Notes: generated by a model from the letters alone, not told the origin. A stretch of DNA of 64,000 bases from Truepera sp965215315 (GCA_965215315.1 CBDCDB010000008.1:372001-436000), one strand, 5' to 3'. Shown: positions 17,699 to 27,414, counted from the stretch's first letter. Program-made: numbers and translations.

Positions 17699-18151
17699 TC
17701 AGCTTTGCCAGATGTCCTCGAGCGCTCTAAAAAGCCCTGTTTCGTCATAAGCCTGGGTTTGCAGCGTGCCGTGTTTGAAATGGGCGACGCGCCCTTTACG
17801 GTCAACGAGCAGCGTGCCGCTCCCCTGAACTGCGCCGAATACGCGCCGACCGAGCCCGACCGCCTCGTGCGCCCCGGTTCCGGCAAGAACAGGGAACGCG
17901 ACTTTTTCAACTACGCCCTTGGCTTCCGCTACCCCTCCCGGAACGACGACGTAAACTTGTGGAGATGTTTCGGTGTGCTCGAGCCGCTTGGCAATCCGCC
18001 CGATATGCCCCAAACAGATGCCGCAAGTTGCCGAGCGCATAAAGTAAAACACGCTCGGCGTCCCCGAAATACTCTTCTGGTCGAAAGGCTGAGCGTCCAG
18101 CGTCTGTAAGCTGAGCGGCGGCAGGGTCTCGCCGACCCCTAACGCCTTCAC
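17699..18151 (-). CDS. Peroxiredoxin-like (AhpC/TSA fold) protein
   Basis: 150 residues with a thioredoxin-fold redoxin domain. The motif VFYFMRSATCGICLGHIG places a CGIC pair where peroxiredoxins have the catalytic helix, so it is more thioredoxin-like in active site than the neighbour. Its start overlaps the upstream gene's stop (ATGA), giving a two-gene operon of redoxin-fold proteins. The likely role is peroxide or thiol handling in the cytoplasm, since no signal peptide is present. Confidence 0.8.
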   Translation of the reverse strand: MKALGVGETLPPLSLQTLDAQPFDQKSISGTPSVFYFMRSATCGICLGHIGRIAKRLEHTETSPQVYVVVPGGVAEAKGVVEKVAFPVLAGTGAHEAVGLGRRVFGAVQGSGTLLVDRKGRVAHFKHGTLQTQAYDETGLFRALEDIWQS

Positions 18152-18714
18152 TGGGCCTCACGCGCCAACTGCGCGTCCGTTACCTCGCCCCGCGCCGGAT
18201 AGTCTTTACTCATGACAAAGTCGAGCGCCCCCAACACCTCACGAAAGTTCGGGCGGGCAAAGGGCATCGTCTGGACGCTGCCAAAGTAGAGCGTACCGTC
18301 CGGACGTACGAGGTACAGGGCGGGTTCGCTGAACATCGCCGGTTCGTCAACGCCGGTCGAAGTTTTGCCGCGACTCGTCGAGATATATAGTCCCCATTCG
18401 CGAGCCTTGTCTAGCGTCAGGCTGTACCCGACGGTAAGCTGCGGCAAGTCCCACTCACGCTTCGAGCGTGCCGCGCGCTCCTCGGTGTCGCTGCTGATGG
18501 CGACGACGTCCACACCGCGTTTCTCAAACTCGCCCAGTTTTTTCTCCAAGTCAGCCAGGTAAGTCGCGCAAATAGGACAGTGAAAGCCACGGTAAAAGAC
18601 GATTAACGTAAAATGCTCAGGGTGTTGTTCGCTCAGCCCCCATGTGTCGCCGCCCACAATCGGGACGTCTAGGCTCGGGACGGGTTGTCTCGGGAAAAGC
18701 GGTTGTAGCGTCAT
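18148..18714 (-). CDS. Peroxiredoxin-like (AhpC/TSA) protein
   Basis: 188 residues. The active-site helix is FYRGFHCPICATYLADLEKK with Cys in HCPIC, followed by VDVVAISSDTEERA and the C-terminal YLVRPDGTLYFGSVQ, a pattern common in PRX-like2/AhpC-type proteins. It probably reduces peroxides with thiol donors. It is the first gene of the pair with 17699-18151. The 228-base region upstream (18715-18942) is a shared, gene-free intergenic space. Confidence 0.82.
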   Translation of the reverse strand: MTLQPLFPRQPVPSLDVPIVGGDTWGLSEQHPEHFTLIVFYRGFHCPICATYLADLEKKLGEFEKRGVDVVAISSDTEERAARSKREWDLPQLTVGYSLTLDKAREWGLYISTSRGKTSTGVDEPAMFSEPALYLVRPDGTLYFGSVQTMPFARPNFREVLGALDFVMSKDYPARGEVTDAQLAREAQ

Positions 18715-18942
18715 AAATCTCCTTACTAAGATGATGTTGCTAGCGTGATGTTCAGCCTTAACCTAAACCGCTCTGGGAGAGACGTCCGTCGTGACTGATA
18801 CGGACGGCTGACAGCAGCTTGTTTGAAGGTGACTGAACTAGGCGCACAAGTAGGGAACGCGCTCAAGCTAGTACGGCTTTTACGGTGAGGTGTGGCGACC
18901 ACGTTACAGCCGAGCGGATCCCGAAGCGCGTAGGCTGAGCTG

Positions 18943-20016
18943 ATGAGTCAAACCCCTATGAATCAAAGCGCCACGCGTCAGACGGAAAACCAACGGATCG
19001 TCCTCAACTCCCGCCCGCAAGGTGAGCCGACGGCAGCGAACTTCAGGCTCGAGCCCGTCCCCATCCCCCAACCCGGCGACGGTGAGGTGCTGCTCCAAAC
19101 CCTCTACCTCTCGCTCGACCCCTACATGCGGGGCCGGATGAACGCAGGCAAATCGTACGCGCCCAGAGTCGAACTCGGTCAGGTGATGGTCGGCGGGACG
19201 GTCAGCCGGGTCGTAAGCTCGAACCATCCTGCCTACGCTGCGGGTGAGTTGGTGTTGGGTAACAGCGGCTGGCAGCAGTTCGCGCTGTCTAACGGTGAAG
19301 ACCTGCGTCAGTTAGTGCCTGACACGCCGCCTACAAACGCCCTAAGCGTGCTGGGGATGACCGGCTTAACCGCCTACACCGGACTCCTCGACATAGGCCG
19401 ACCGCAAGCGGGGGAGACGGTCGTCGTTTCGTCGGCGGCGGGCGCAGTCGGGTCGGTCGTCGGTCAAATCGCCAAACTCAAAGGCTGCCGCGTGGTCGGT
19501 ATCGCCGGAAGCAACGAAAAAAACGCCTATCTTACGGATGAGCTGGGTTTTGACGTCAGCCTCAACTACAAACATGAGGGGTTTGCCGACGAACTCGCCG
19601 CGGCCTGCCCGGACGGGGTTGATGTGTACTTTGAAAACGTCGGCGGCCGGGTGTTTGAGGCGGTCTTGCCGCTCCTGAACGTGGGAGCCCGCGTGCCGGT
19701 CTGCGGTCTGATCGCCCACTACAACCAGACCTCACCGCCGGACGGCCCCAACCGGGTGCCGGGGCTGATGTCGGCGGTGCTGACCCAGCGCCTTACGCTG
19801 CAAGGGTTTATCGTCAGCGACCATTTTGACCGCTGGCCCGACCTAGCCCGCGAGATGGGCGCGTGGGTCAGGGACGGACAAGTCAAGCAAAAAGAGCATG
19901 TTGTAGAGGGTCTCGAGAACGCCCCAAAAGCGTTTCTGGAGCTACTCAAAGGCGGCAACTTCGGCAAATTGCTCGTTCAGGTTTCTGAACCGAACCCACT
20001 AGCAGGTCGTAAGTAG
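18943..20016 (+). CDS. Zinc-free MDR NADP-dependent oxidoreductase (CurA type)
   Basis: 357 residues of the medium-chain reductase superfamily without the zinc ligands of alcohol dehydrogenases. Signatures are LYLSLDPYMRGRMN near the N-terminus and the NADP fold VVVSSAAGAVGSVVGQIAKLKG (about 147-168), then YFENVGG. This matches the leukotriene-B4 dehydrogenase/CurA/YncB subgroup, which reduces double bonds of enones with NADPH. It stands alone, and 20017-20191 holds no gene. Confidence 0.9.
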   Translation: MSQTPMNQSATRQTENQRIVLNSRPQGEPTAANFRLEPVPIPQPGDGEVLLQTLYLSLDPYMRGRMNAGKSYAPRVELGQVMVGGTVSRVVSSNHPAYAAGELVLGNSGWQQFALSNGEDLRQLVPDTPPTNALSVLGMTGLTAYTGLLDIGRPQAGETVVVSSAAGAVGSVVGQIAKLKGCRVVGIAGSNEKNAYLTDELGFDVSLNYKHEGFADELAAACPDGVDVYFENVGGRVFEAVLPLLNVGARVPVCGLIAHYNQTSPPDGPNRVPGLMSAVLTQRLTLQGFIVSDHFDRWPDLAREMGAWVRDGQVKQKEHVVEGLENAPKAFLELLKGGNFGKLLVQVSEPNPLAGRK

Positions 20017-20191
20017 CGTTTAGGCATAGGTCAGACATGGGGTCAGGGAAATAGGGCTTGATGGGACAGTTTGCGCGGCAGCTCAAAGTCCGGCGCAGCT
20101 AGGGCCGTGCTAAATAGAAGACGGAACTGCACCTTTCACTCCCTTAAAGTTAGGGACAGCAGCCGCGTTTTAGGCTCGAGAGGCCCCACTT

Positions 20192-20944
20192 ATGACCCCC
20201 GACTCCGCCCCCGCTAGTTCTCACAAATCGTCCCAAGAAACGCCCCCGACGTGGGTGCAAAAACACGGGCAAAAACTCTTTGCCGCCGTTTTCTGGCTGT
20301 TACTTATCGGCGTTTACGTGACCTACACGGTTCGTAACGACCTCTCACCGCTCGAGACCTTTCGTCAACTGATCGGCTTTTTGTCCGACAACACTTACGG
20401 GCCGCTCCTTTTTATCCTGCTCTACACCCTGAGGCCGCTGATCTTTTTTTCGGCGCTCGTGCTCACAGTTGGGGCGGGCTTTTTGTACGGGCCGGTGCTG
20501 GGCATCGTCTACACCATTCTAGGGGCAAACCTGGGCGCGAGTCTGGCGTACCTGATCGGCACCTTTTTCGGGCGCGGTTTACTTCCCACGTCGGGTGAGG
20601 GCCGCCTGCAAACCTACGCCGAACGACTTCGCAACAACGCTTTTGAAACCGTGCTGACGATGCGGTTTCTGTTTTTGCCCTACGACCTGGTGAACTATCT
20701 GGCTGGCTTTTTACGGGTGCGTTACACGCCGTTTATTCTGGCGACGGTGCTGGGGTCACTGCCCGGTACGGTCGCGTTCGTCCTGTTCGGGGCGTCCACC
20801 GACGGCGACTTTTCAAACGGCCTGCCGAGCGTTGACGCCCGCGTTTTGATCGCCTCAGCCGCGATTTTCGCGCTGAGTCTACTGGGCTCGAGGCTCCTGA
20901 AACGGCGTGAGCAGCGTAAAACAGACACTAAGGAGGTTTTATGA
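20192..20944 (+). CDS. TVP38/TMEM64 (DedA-superfamily) membrane protein
   Basis: 250 residues with an N-terminal anchor, several membrane segments and the SNARE-associated/VTT region GAGFLYGPVLGIVYTILGAN followed by LRFLFLPYDLVNYLAGFLRV. Members are thought to move lipids across membranes. It is the first gene of a tight cluster: its stop overlaps the start of the disulfide reductase (ATGA). E. coli YdjX and YdjZ are the same family and lie beside the ynj genes, matching this neighbourhood. Confidence 0.88.
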   Translation: MTPDSAPASSHKSSQETPPTWVQKHGQKLFAAVFWLLLIGVYVTYTVRNDLSPLETFRQLIGFLSDNTYGPLLFILLYTLRPLIFFSALVLTVGAGFLYGPVLGIVYTILGANLGASLAYLIGTFFGRGLLPTSGEGRLQTYAERLRNNAFETVLTMRFLFLPYDLVNYLAGFLRVRYTPFILATVLGSLPGTVAFVLFGASTDGDFSNGLPSVDARVLIASAAIFALSLLGSRLLKRREQRKTDTKEVL

Positions 20945-22398
20945 CCCCTGCAGACACCTTTCACACGGTCGTCATCGGGTCGGGTTCGGGCGGGATGACG
21001 GTCGCGGTCGGCCTGTCCAAACTCGGCAAACGCGTGGCGCTCGTCGAGGCCAAAGACGTCGGCGGCGACTGTACCAACGTCGGCTGCGTCCCGTCGAAAA
21101 CGCTGATTCACCTCGTGACCGAGCCCGGCGGACGCTCGCCCGAAGAGGTTTTGGCGCGCGTCCAGGAAAAACGCAGCGCGCTGCGCGACAAGGAGACCGC
21201 CGAGGTCAAGGAGATGGACAACGTCACCTTTATCGAGGGGCGGGCGCGGTTTTTGAGCGCGGAACGGCTCGAGGTCGCCCTCACTGCAGGTGGCACCCGA
21301 GAGCTTACGGCTCAGCATATCGTCATCGCCACCGGCTCGAAACCGCGGCGGCTCGAGGTTCCCGGCCTCCCCGAAGTGCGTACCCTGACCAACGAAAGTC
21401 TGTTTGAACTCGCCGACCGACCCGAACACCTGGTCGTCGTCGGGGGCGGCGTGGTCGGCTCGGAGATGGCGTTTGCCTTCCAGAAACTTGGCAGCCGGGT
21501 CAGCGTCGTCAACCGCTCTAACCGGGTTTTGTCTACAGCGGAACCGGAAGCTTCCAAAGTCGTCGCTGAGGCGATGACGGAAGCTGGCATCGAGCTTTAC
21601 CTGAACGCCCAACCTGCTGGCTACGACGAAAAATCGCAGATGTTGCAAGTGGAGCAAAATGGGCGGCGGCACACCCTGGAGGGCGTCGATAAGGTGCTCC
21701 TGGCTGTCGGGCGCGTGCCGACGGTGCAAACTATAGGGCTCGAGACCACCGGCGTTTCGTTTGACGAGAAGGGCGTCCCGACCGACGCTTACGGCAAAAC
21801 GAACGTCAAGGGTATCTACGCCATCGGGGACGTCAACCCGGCCTCAAACTACACCCACTCCGCCAACGCCGAAGGGCGGCGGGTGGTGCGGCGTATCGCC
21901 TTCCCGTTTCTGCCCGCCTGGGGCCACGAACCGCTCTACCCGAACGCCACTTTTACCAGTCCTGAAGTTGCCGCTATCGGCGCGACCCGCGCCGAGCTCG
22001 AGCGACGCTTTCACCCGGCGCTGCTTAAAACGGTCTCTTTTGACCTTACCAAAACGGATAAGGGCTATACCGAAGACCTCGGGCGCGGTTTTGTACAGCT
22101 TCATGTAATGCGGCTCACCGGGCGCATCTTGGGCGCAACCATCGTCGCGCCCAAAGCGTCAGAGATGATCTCGCTCCTGACTGCTGCGGTGTACAACAAC
22201 CTGTCGCTCTACAAGCTCTCAGGGCTGGTGTTCCCGTATCCGGTACTTTCCGAAGGGATCAAAAAAGCTGCGGACGCCTTCGTTTTTGAAACGCTGCCCA
22301 AACTGCCCCGTGAACTCAGCGCTTACGTGCGTTACCGCTGGACAGGGCCGCAGAAACAGGCGTCAGCCCCACAGCGCCAAGCGCTGCCCACCGACTGA
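20941..22398 (+). CDS. FAD-dependent pyridine nucleotide-disulfide oxidoreductase, MerA-like
   Basis: 485 residues. FAD fold VVIGSGSGGMTVAVGLSKLG, redox-active pair in GGDCTNVGCVPSKTLIH (about 41-57), NAD(P) fold VVVGGGVVGSEMAFAFQKLG, second FAD contact GIYAIGDVN and a full dimerisation domain. It lacks the N-terminal metal-binding domain and the C-terminal vicinal Cys of true mercuric reductases, so reduction of Hg(II) is not supported. Such reductases often sit next to TVP38 genes; the substrate is unknown. Confidence 0.88.
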   Translation: MTPADTFHTVVIGSGSGGMTVAVGLSKLGKRVALVEAKDVGGDCTNVGCVPSKTLIHLVTEPGGRSPEEVLARVQEKRSALRDKETAEVKEMDNVTFIEGRARFLSAERLEVALTAGGTRELTAQHIVIATGSKPRRLEVPGLPEVRTLTNESLFELADRPEHLVVVGGGVVGSEMAFAFQKLGSRVSVVNRSNRVLSTAEPEASKVVAEAMTEAGIELYLNAQPAGYDEKSQMLQVEQNGRRHTLEGVDKVLLAVGRVPTVQTIGLETTGVSFDEKGVPTDAYGKTNVKGIYAIGDVNPASNYTHSANAEGRRVVRRIAFPFLPAWGHEPLYPNATFTSPEVAAIGATRAELERRFHPALLKTVSFDLTKTDKGYTEDLGRGFVQLHVMRLTGRILGATIVAPKASEMISLLTAAVYNNLSLYKLSGLVFPYPVLSEGIKKAADAFVFETLPKLPRELSAYVRYRWTGPQKQASAPQRQALPTD

Positions 22399-22487
22399 AG
22401 TAGACCTTAGGGTAAACTCGAGTCGCCAAGCTGTTACCCTCAGTCGCCCCGTAAAACCGTCCACCTCAAGCTACAGGAGACGCCGCC

Positions 22488-23096
22488 ATGTTAGACAAAG
22501 TGCTACGACCCCCCAAAGAACGGCTCTACGTTCCGGCCGTCCGCCTGACCCAGTGGGTGCACCCTACGGTGCTGACCCTAATCGCTTTCGGCGTGGGGCT
22601 GCTGGCGGTCGGGGCGGTGCTGCTGCAGCAACCCCTGCTCGCCCTCGTACTGTGGCTCAGCAACCGCTTTCTAGACGGTCTGGACGGCTCTGCCGCACGG
22701 TTTCAGGGGCGGCAGAGCGACTTTGGCGGGTACCTGGACATCTTGCTCGACACGGTCGTCTACGCGGCGCTGCCCGTCGCCCTCATCCTGGCGTCACCGT
22801 CGCCGGTCGGGTATCTCGTTCTGGCCGTGTTGCTGTCGGTCTACTACCTCAACAGCGCGTCGTGGCTCTATCTGGCGGCGCTCCTGGAAAAACGCCAGCA
22901 GGGGGCGGGCGCAAGGGGCGAAAAAACCAGCATCACCATGCCGAGCGGTCTCATCGAAGGGGCCGAGACGGTCGTGGCCTACGGTTTGTTTCTGCTCTGG
23001 CCGGGTCAAGCCGTGCTGCTCTTTAGCGTCTTCGCTGCGCTTGTTCTCATTACGGTCGGGCAGCGGCTCTGGTGGGCGGCGCACACCCTTGATTAG
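22488..23096 (+). CDS. CDP-alcohol phosphatidyltransferase family enzyme (YnjF-like)
   Basis: 202 residues, mostly membrane segments. The complete signature DG-x2-AR-x8-G-x3-D-x3-D is present (from DGSAAR, about residue 66, to LDILLD), so all metal and substrate residues are in place. These enzymes join a CDP-linked lipid or alcohol to a second alcohol. It follows AGGAGA and precedes the ABC genes. The same family (YnjF) accompanies the YnjBCD transporter in E. coli. The lipid product is unknown. Confidence 0.88.
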   Translation: MLDKVLRPPKERLYVPAVRLTQWVHPTVLTLIAFGVGLLAVGAVLLQQPLLALVLWLSNRFLDGLDGSAARFQGRQSDFGGYLDILLDTVVYAALPVALILASPSPVGYLVLAVLLSVYYLNSASWLYLAALLEKRQQGAGARGEKTSITMPSGLIEGAETVVAYGLFLLWPGQAVLLFSVFAALVLITVGQRLWWAAHTLD

Positions 23097-23123
23097 CGTG
23101 ACTTACGTGGTGACGGTTCTCTC

Positions 23124-24254
23124 ATGAAGGCCGCTGAACTCACCCTCGAGACCCTCAGCAAACGCTACGGAGACGCCGCCGTCGTCGATAACCTGTCCCT
23201 GACGTTGCCGCGCGGTCAACTTTTGACGCTATTGGGGCCGTCGGGTTGCGGCAAAACCACAACTCTTAACCTGATTGCCGGACTCTTGGAGCCTGACGGG
23301 GGCGACGTGCGCTTCAACGGTACGTCAGTCTTGGGCCTGCCGCCGGAAAAACGCGGGCTCGGGATGGTGTTTCAGCGCCCGACGCTGTTCCCGCACCTGA
23401 GCGTCCGCGGCAACGTCGGTTTTGGGTTGCGGCTGCGCGGCGTCCGGGGAGGTGAGCTCGAGCGGCGTATCGGCGCGGCGTTGGGGGCCGTTTCTTTGGC
23501 GGGCCTCGAGCGCCGCTTTCCCGCGCAGCTCTCGGGCGGTCAGCAGCAGCGCGTGGCGCTCGCCCGTACCCTCGTCACCGAACCGCGCGTGCTGCTCCTG
23601 GATGAACCCCTCTCGAGCCTAGACGCCAACTTGCGCGACGAACTCCGCGAGACCGTCCGCGACCTGCAAACCCGTTTGGAGATCACCACCGTCCTCGTCA
23701 CCCACGACCAAAAGGTCGCCCTCGCGCTCTCAGACGTGGTCGGTGTGATGTTTGCGGGCCAACTTGTACAGGTCGGTTCCCCGCACGAAGTCTACGAGCG
23801 CCCGCAGACTCCGGCGGTCGCCCGCTTTATGGGCGCGGCGAACTTCGTCTCGGGGTGCGTAGAGCGTCACCCCGGCGGGCCGGTTTTACGGCACGCTGCC
23901 GGGTGTCTCCGGTTCTGCGCCGGAGAGACCTATACCGAGGGACAACCGCTCGTCGTAACGATTCGGCCTGAACATATCGGGCTCTCCCTCGAGCCCGGTT
24001 CGGACACCCCCACCGAACCCAATCAACTCGTCGGACACGTCACCAAAGCGACCTATCAGGGCGAGTCGGTACGCTACATCGTAAAACTTCCGGGTGATGC
24101 CAGCCCTGACGATGACGTGGCCCTCACCGTCCACAGCACCCGGCAGGTCGCCGACCCCGGTACTCGCGTCCGTCTCACCCTACCCGCCGAACACCTCGTC
24201 GCCTTTAGTAATGAACCTTCGTCTGAACAGTCCCCCGTAAAAGGAGTTTTATGA
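23124..24254 (+). CDS. ABC transporter ATPase (YnjD/spermidine-iron-thiamine class)
   Basis: 376 residues. Walker A GPSGCGKTT (about 38-46), Q-loop FQRPTLF, signature LSGGQQQRVALART, Walker B VLLLDEPLSSLD and switch His in VTHDQ. The C-terminal TOBE-like domain (about 240-365) is typical of polyamine, iron and thiamine importers. It energises import with the permeases at 25615 and 26505. The stop overlaps the next start (ATGA). Confidence 0.93.
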   Translation: MKAAELTLETLSKRYGDAAVVDNLSLTLPRGQLLTLLGPSGCGKTTTLNLIAGLLEPDGGDVRFNGTSVLGLPPEKRGLGMVFQRPTLFPHLSVRGNVGFGLRLRGVRGGELERRIGAALGAVSLAGLERRFPAQLSGGQQQRVALARTLVTEPRVLLLDEPLSSLDANLRDELRETVRDLQTRLEITTVLVTHDQKVALALSDVVGVMFAGQLVQVGSPHEVYERPQTPAVARFMGAANFVSGCVERHPGGPVLRHAAGCLRFCAGETYTEGQPLVVTIRPEHIGLSLEPGSDTPTEPNQLVGHVTKATYQGESVRYIVKLPGDASPDDDVALTVHSTRQVADPGTRVRLTLPAEHLVAFSNEPSSEQSPVKGVL

Positions 24255-25612
24255 TACCTATCCGCTTAACCGCGCTCTTCACCGCTTTACTCTTTACCGG
24301 CGGCGCCACCGCTCAAGCACCCAGCGACCCCGAAGCGTTCCGGCAAGCGTTTCTCGAGGGCTCAGTGCCGTGGGCCGAGGTCGTGTCGCAGGCCCAAATC
24401 GAAGGCGAGGTCGTGTGGTCGTACTGGGGCGGCTCCGAAGAGCTTAACTTCTGGGCTGACACCGCCGTTACGCCCGAGCTCGCCGAACTCGGCGTGAATT
24501 TGACGTCGCTGCGCGTCCCCGACACCCGCGACGCGGTTGAACTCGTGATCGGCGACGCGGCTGCGGGGCGCGGCCTCGGCGCGGGTACGGTCGATCTAAT
24601 TTGGATCAACGGTGAAAACTTCTTTACGCTTGACCAGCAGTCGCTCCTGTTCGGGCCGTTTACGGCGGAGCTGCCGAACGCAGACTCGTTTTATCTCGAC
24701 TCCAGCGACCCCCGCGCCCGTATCAACTTAAACGACAACGGCTACCCAACGCAGCTTCAAGAGGTGCCGTGGGCGAAGTTTCAGTACACCTGTATGATCG
24801 ACACGGCGCGGCTCCCCCGGGCCGACGCACCCCGAACATTCGAGGAGCTCGAGGCTTTCTTAACCGAAAACCCCGGTCGTTTCGCCTACGTGCGGCCCCC
24901 CAACTACATCGGCGACACCTTCGTGCAGAGCGTCCTCTACGCCTTTAATCCGGACGCCACCGATAAAGACACCGGAGCCGACCCGTTTTTACGGGACGCT
25001 GACACTTTCACCCCCGCCGAATTTGCTCGCTTGACCAAACCGGGGTTTGAGTATCTCAAACGCTTGGGGTCCCTCTTGCTCGGCGGTGCTCAGGGTGGCC
25101 CTATCTACCCGGAAACGCAGGCCGCGAACGAAGCCTTTTTGGTCAACGGTGAGGTCGATATGCTCTGTCAGATGGGCGCGTTTACGGCGGCGGTCGGCGT
25201 CGAGAGCGGTACCTATCCCGAAACGGTCGAAAACGTCATCTTCCCTGAGTCCGGGATGCTGGCGAACAAGAGTTATCTGGCGATCCCCGCCACCGCGCCC
25301 CATCCGGCAGCGGCGCTGGTCTTGGCGAACCTGCTCTCGAGCCCCGAGAGTCACACGGATAAACTCACAGCGCTCGGCTATTTCCCCGGCGTTGACCTCC
25401 CGCTCCTGACGCCCGCACAACAAGCTGCCGTCGAAGGTGCTGCGCCCGACCTGCGCGGCGTCACCTTTGACGAGCTGGCGCAGTTTGAGGTGCCTGATAC
25501 GAATGCAAGTCTGGTCGAGATTATCGAAGCGGTGTGGCTCGAGTACATCGCGCAGGACTCACAACGTCCTTTCGAAGAGATCGTCGCGTCAGCGTTCGAG
25601 GCGAACCGCTGA
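24251..25612 (+). CDS. ABC transporter solute-binding protein (YnjB-like)
   Basis: 453 residues with a signal peptide ending around TGGATAQA (about 14-21). The body is a class II-type periplasmic binding fold: VVWSYWGGSEELNFWAD, VDLIWINGENFFTL, PRTFEELEAFL. YWGG, WINGENF and the size resemble E. coli YnjB. The ligand is unknown. The RBS AAGGAG lies inside the end of the ATPase gene, giving coupled translation. Confidence 0.85.
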   Translation: MIPIRLTALFTALLFTGGATAQAPSDPEAFRQAFLEGSVPWAEVVSQAQIEGEVVWSYWGGSEELNFWADTAVTPELAELGVNLTSLRVPDTRDAVELVIGDAAAGRGLGAGTVDLIWINGENFFTLDQQSLLFGPFTAELPNADSFYLDSSDPRARINLNDNGYPTQLQEVPWAKFQYTCMIDTARLPRADAPRTFEELEAFLTENPGRFAYVRPPNYIGDTFVQSVLYAFNPDATDKDTGADPFLRDADTFTPAEFARLTKPGFEYLKRLGSLLLGGAQGGPIYPETQAANEAFLVNGEVDMLCQMGAFTAAVGVESGTYPETVENVIFPESGMLANKSYLAIPATAPHPAAALVLANLLSSPESHTDKLTALGYFPGVDLPLLTPAQQAAVEGAAPDLRGVTFDELAQFEVPDTNASLVEIIEAVWLEYIAQDSQRPFEEIVASAFEANR

Positions 25613-25614
25613 AG

Positions 25615-26505
25615 GTGCTTTACGGTAAGCGTCGCCGCGTACGTCTCGGTATCCTCTTCGGACTCGCCCCGCCTCTCTTGGTGCTGGGTGTGTTCTACCT
25701 GGGCGCGCTCGTCGCCGTTTTGCTGCAAAGCCTCGGCTACGCGCCGCTTTACGGCGTGGACAGCTTTCCAACGCTCCGCTACTACCGTGAAGCGTGGCAA
25801 GCGCCGCAGTTCTGGGCGTCGCTGGGGCTCACACTCCGCTACGCGTTCGTACCCACCCTCGTAGGCACCGGCCTCAGCGTCTATCTAGCGCTGCTGCTGC
25901 GCCCTCACTTCAGAGGCCGCCGCGTGTTCAGCGTGCTCTACAAACTCCCGCTGATGGTGCCGTATCTCGTTGGCGTCGCCCTGACGCTCCTGCTCTGGTC
26001 GAACGGTGGGCTGGTCGCCCGGCTGCTGTTTACGCTCGGCGTCATCGAAACCACGAACGACTTTCCGAGACTGCTGAATACGTCCGGCGGCTTCGGCGTG
26101 ATGCTCGTGTACTTGTGGAAACAGGTGCCGTTCCAAACGCTGCTGCTGTCGTCGGTGCTGGCGGGTTTCGATACGAACGAAGAGGCCGCCGCCGCGCTGC
26201 TGGGTGCCCGCCCGCGTCAGGTCTTCCGACTGGTGACGTTGCCGCGGCTCGTACCGGGGATCGTTTCGGCGACGCTGATCGTATTTGCGTTTAACTTCGG
26301 GGCGTTTGAAGTGCCGCTGCTTTTGGGTGGCGGCGAACCTAATACGCTACCGGTCGCGGCGTGGCGGGCGTTTAGCGACCCGGACGTCGAGCGGCGGCTC
26401 TACGGCGCGGCCTTGGTGGTACTGGTATGTGCGCTGCTCGGGGCGCTCTTGTACCTCTATCTGCTGCTCTACCGGGGGCTCGAGCGCCGCTGGGGACGCG
26501 TCTAG
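25615..26505 (+). CDS. ABC transporter permease, first subunit (YnjC N-half-like)
   Basis: 296 residues from GTG 25615, two bases after the binding-protein stop; earlier in-frame starts would overlap that gene deeply. Six membrane segments and the EAA loop EEAAAALLGARPRQVFRLVTLP, which docks to the ATPase. E. coli YnjC is one fused permease, whereas here the two halves are separate genes. Confidence 0.85.
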   Translation: MLYGKRRRVRLGILFGLAPPLLVLGVFYLGALVAVLLQSLGYAPLYGVDSFPTLRYYREAWQAPQFWASLGLTLRYAFVPTLVGTGLSVYLALLLRPHFRGRRVFSVLYKLPLMVPYLVGVALTLLLWSNGGLVARLLFTLGVIETTNDFPRLLNTSGGFGVMLVYLWKQVPFQTLLLSSVLAGFDTNEEAAAALLGARPRQVFRLVTLPRLVPGIVSATLIVFAFNFGAFEVPLLLGGGEPNTLPVAAWRAFSDPDVERRLYGAALVVLVCALLGALLYLYLLLYRGLERRWGRV

Positions 26506-27356
26506 TGGCCCAGTCAATCCAACCACCAACCCAGTCGTCGAGCCGACGTAGGCTTCTCCCTCGTACCTACCTGCTGGTTGCGGCTCTCTCACTCGCTGGC
26601 CCGTTTATCCCCTTGCTTATTGCGTCGGTTGCGTTTCGCTGGGCGTGGCCTGACCTCTTGCCGAGCGCGTGGTGGTGGGGCGCACGGGCCGAGGCCCGGT
26701 TGCCGCTCGCCTGGGACTATGTGTTTTCACCTATTTCCGGAGCGGCTCTAGCGCTGCTCAACACCGTGATCATCGCCGGAATCGTGACCCTACTCTGCAC
26801 CATGATCTGCTTGCCTGCGGCTCGAGTCCTCGCAGGCAGCAGCTTCCGGGGCAAAAGTGCCGCCGAGTTCTTTCTTCTAACCCCGTTGATCGTGCCTGAA
26901 ATTGCGATAGGTCTGGGAGTATTGGTGCTGTTCTCGAGCTTCGGTCTGACCGGCAGCTATGTCGGCGTTGTACTCGCGCATCTCATCCCGACCATTCCTT
27001 ATATGACTCGAGTCCTAACGGCGTCGTTCCAGGGTCTGGGACACAGTTACGAAGCGCAGGCGCGGGTGCTCGGGGCCGGGCCGTTTCGCGCGTTCTGGTC
27101 GGTCACGCTGCCGCTGGTGCTGCCAGGGTTGCTGGCGGGCTGGTTGTTCGTCTTTTTAGTGTCGTCGAACCTTTTCTTATTGACGTTTCTGGTCGGTCGC
27201 GGGCAGCTCGAGACGCTCCCTACCCTGTTATTCGCTAAACTTTCGGCGGGCGGAATACTCGACCCGGTGGCCGCCGGACTCGCCCTGCTCGCGTCCCTTC
27301 CCGGTATCGTCTTGCTGCTGCTGCTCGAGCGCGTCACAGAAAGTATCAACGTATGA
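26505..27356 (+). CDS. ABC transporter permease, second subunit (YnjC C-half-like)
   Basis: 283 residues from GTG 26505, which shares a base with the preceding TAG stop. Six membrane segments and the EAA-loop equivalent YEAQARVLGAGPFRAFWSVTLP. It pairs with the first permease to form the channel of the YnjBCD-like importer and is the last clear gene of the cluster. Confidence 0.85.
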   Translation: MAQSIQPPTQSSSRRRLLPRTYLLVAALSLAGPFIPLLIASVAFRWAWPDLLPSAWWWGARAEARLPLAWDYVFSPISGAALALLNTVIIAGIVTLLCTMICLPAARVLAGSSFRGKSAAEFFLLTPLIVPEIAIGLGVLVLFSSFGLTGSYVGVVLAHLIPTIPYMTRVLTASFQGLGHSYEAQARVLGAGPFRAFWSVTLPLVLPGLLAGWLFVFLVSSNLFLLTFLVGRGQLETLPTLLFAKLSAGGILDPVAAGLALLASLPGIVLLLLLERVTESINV

Positions 27357-27414
27357 CGCCAGTTCTGGGGGTGACGCCGTAAATACCCCGTCGCACCTCA
27401 TCATCACCGCAGCA

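Noticed and set aside
20941..22398. Mercuric reductase
   Set aside because: It lacks the N-terminal metal-binding domain and the C-terminal Cys pair, and no mer genes are nearby.
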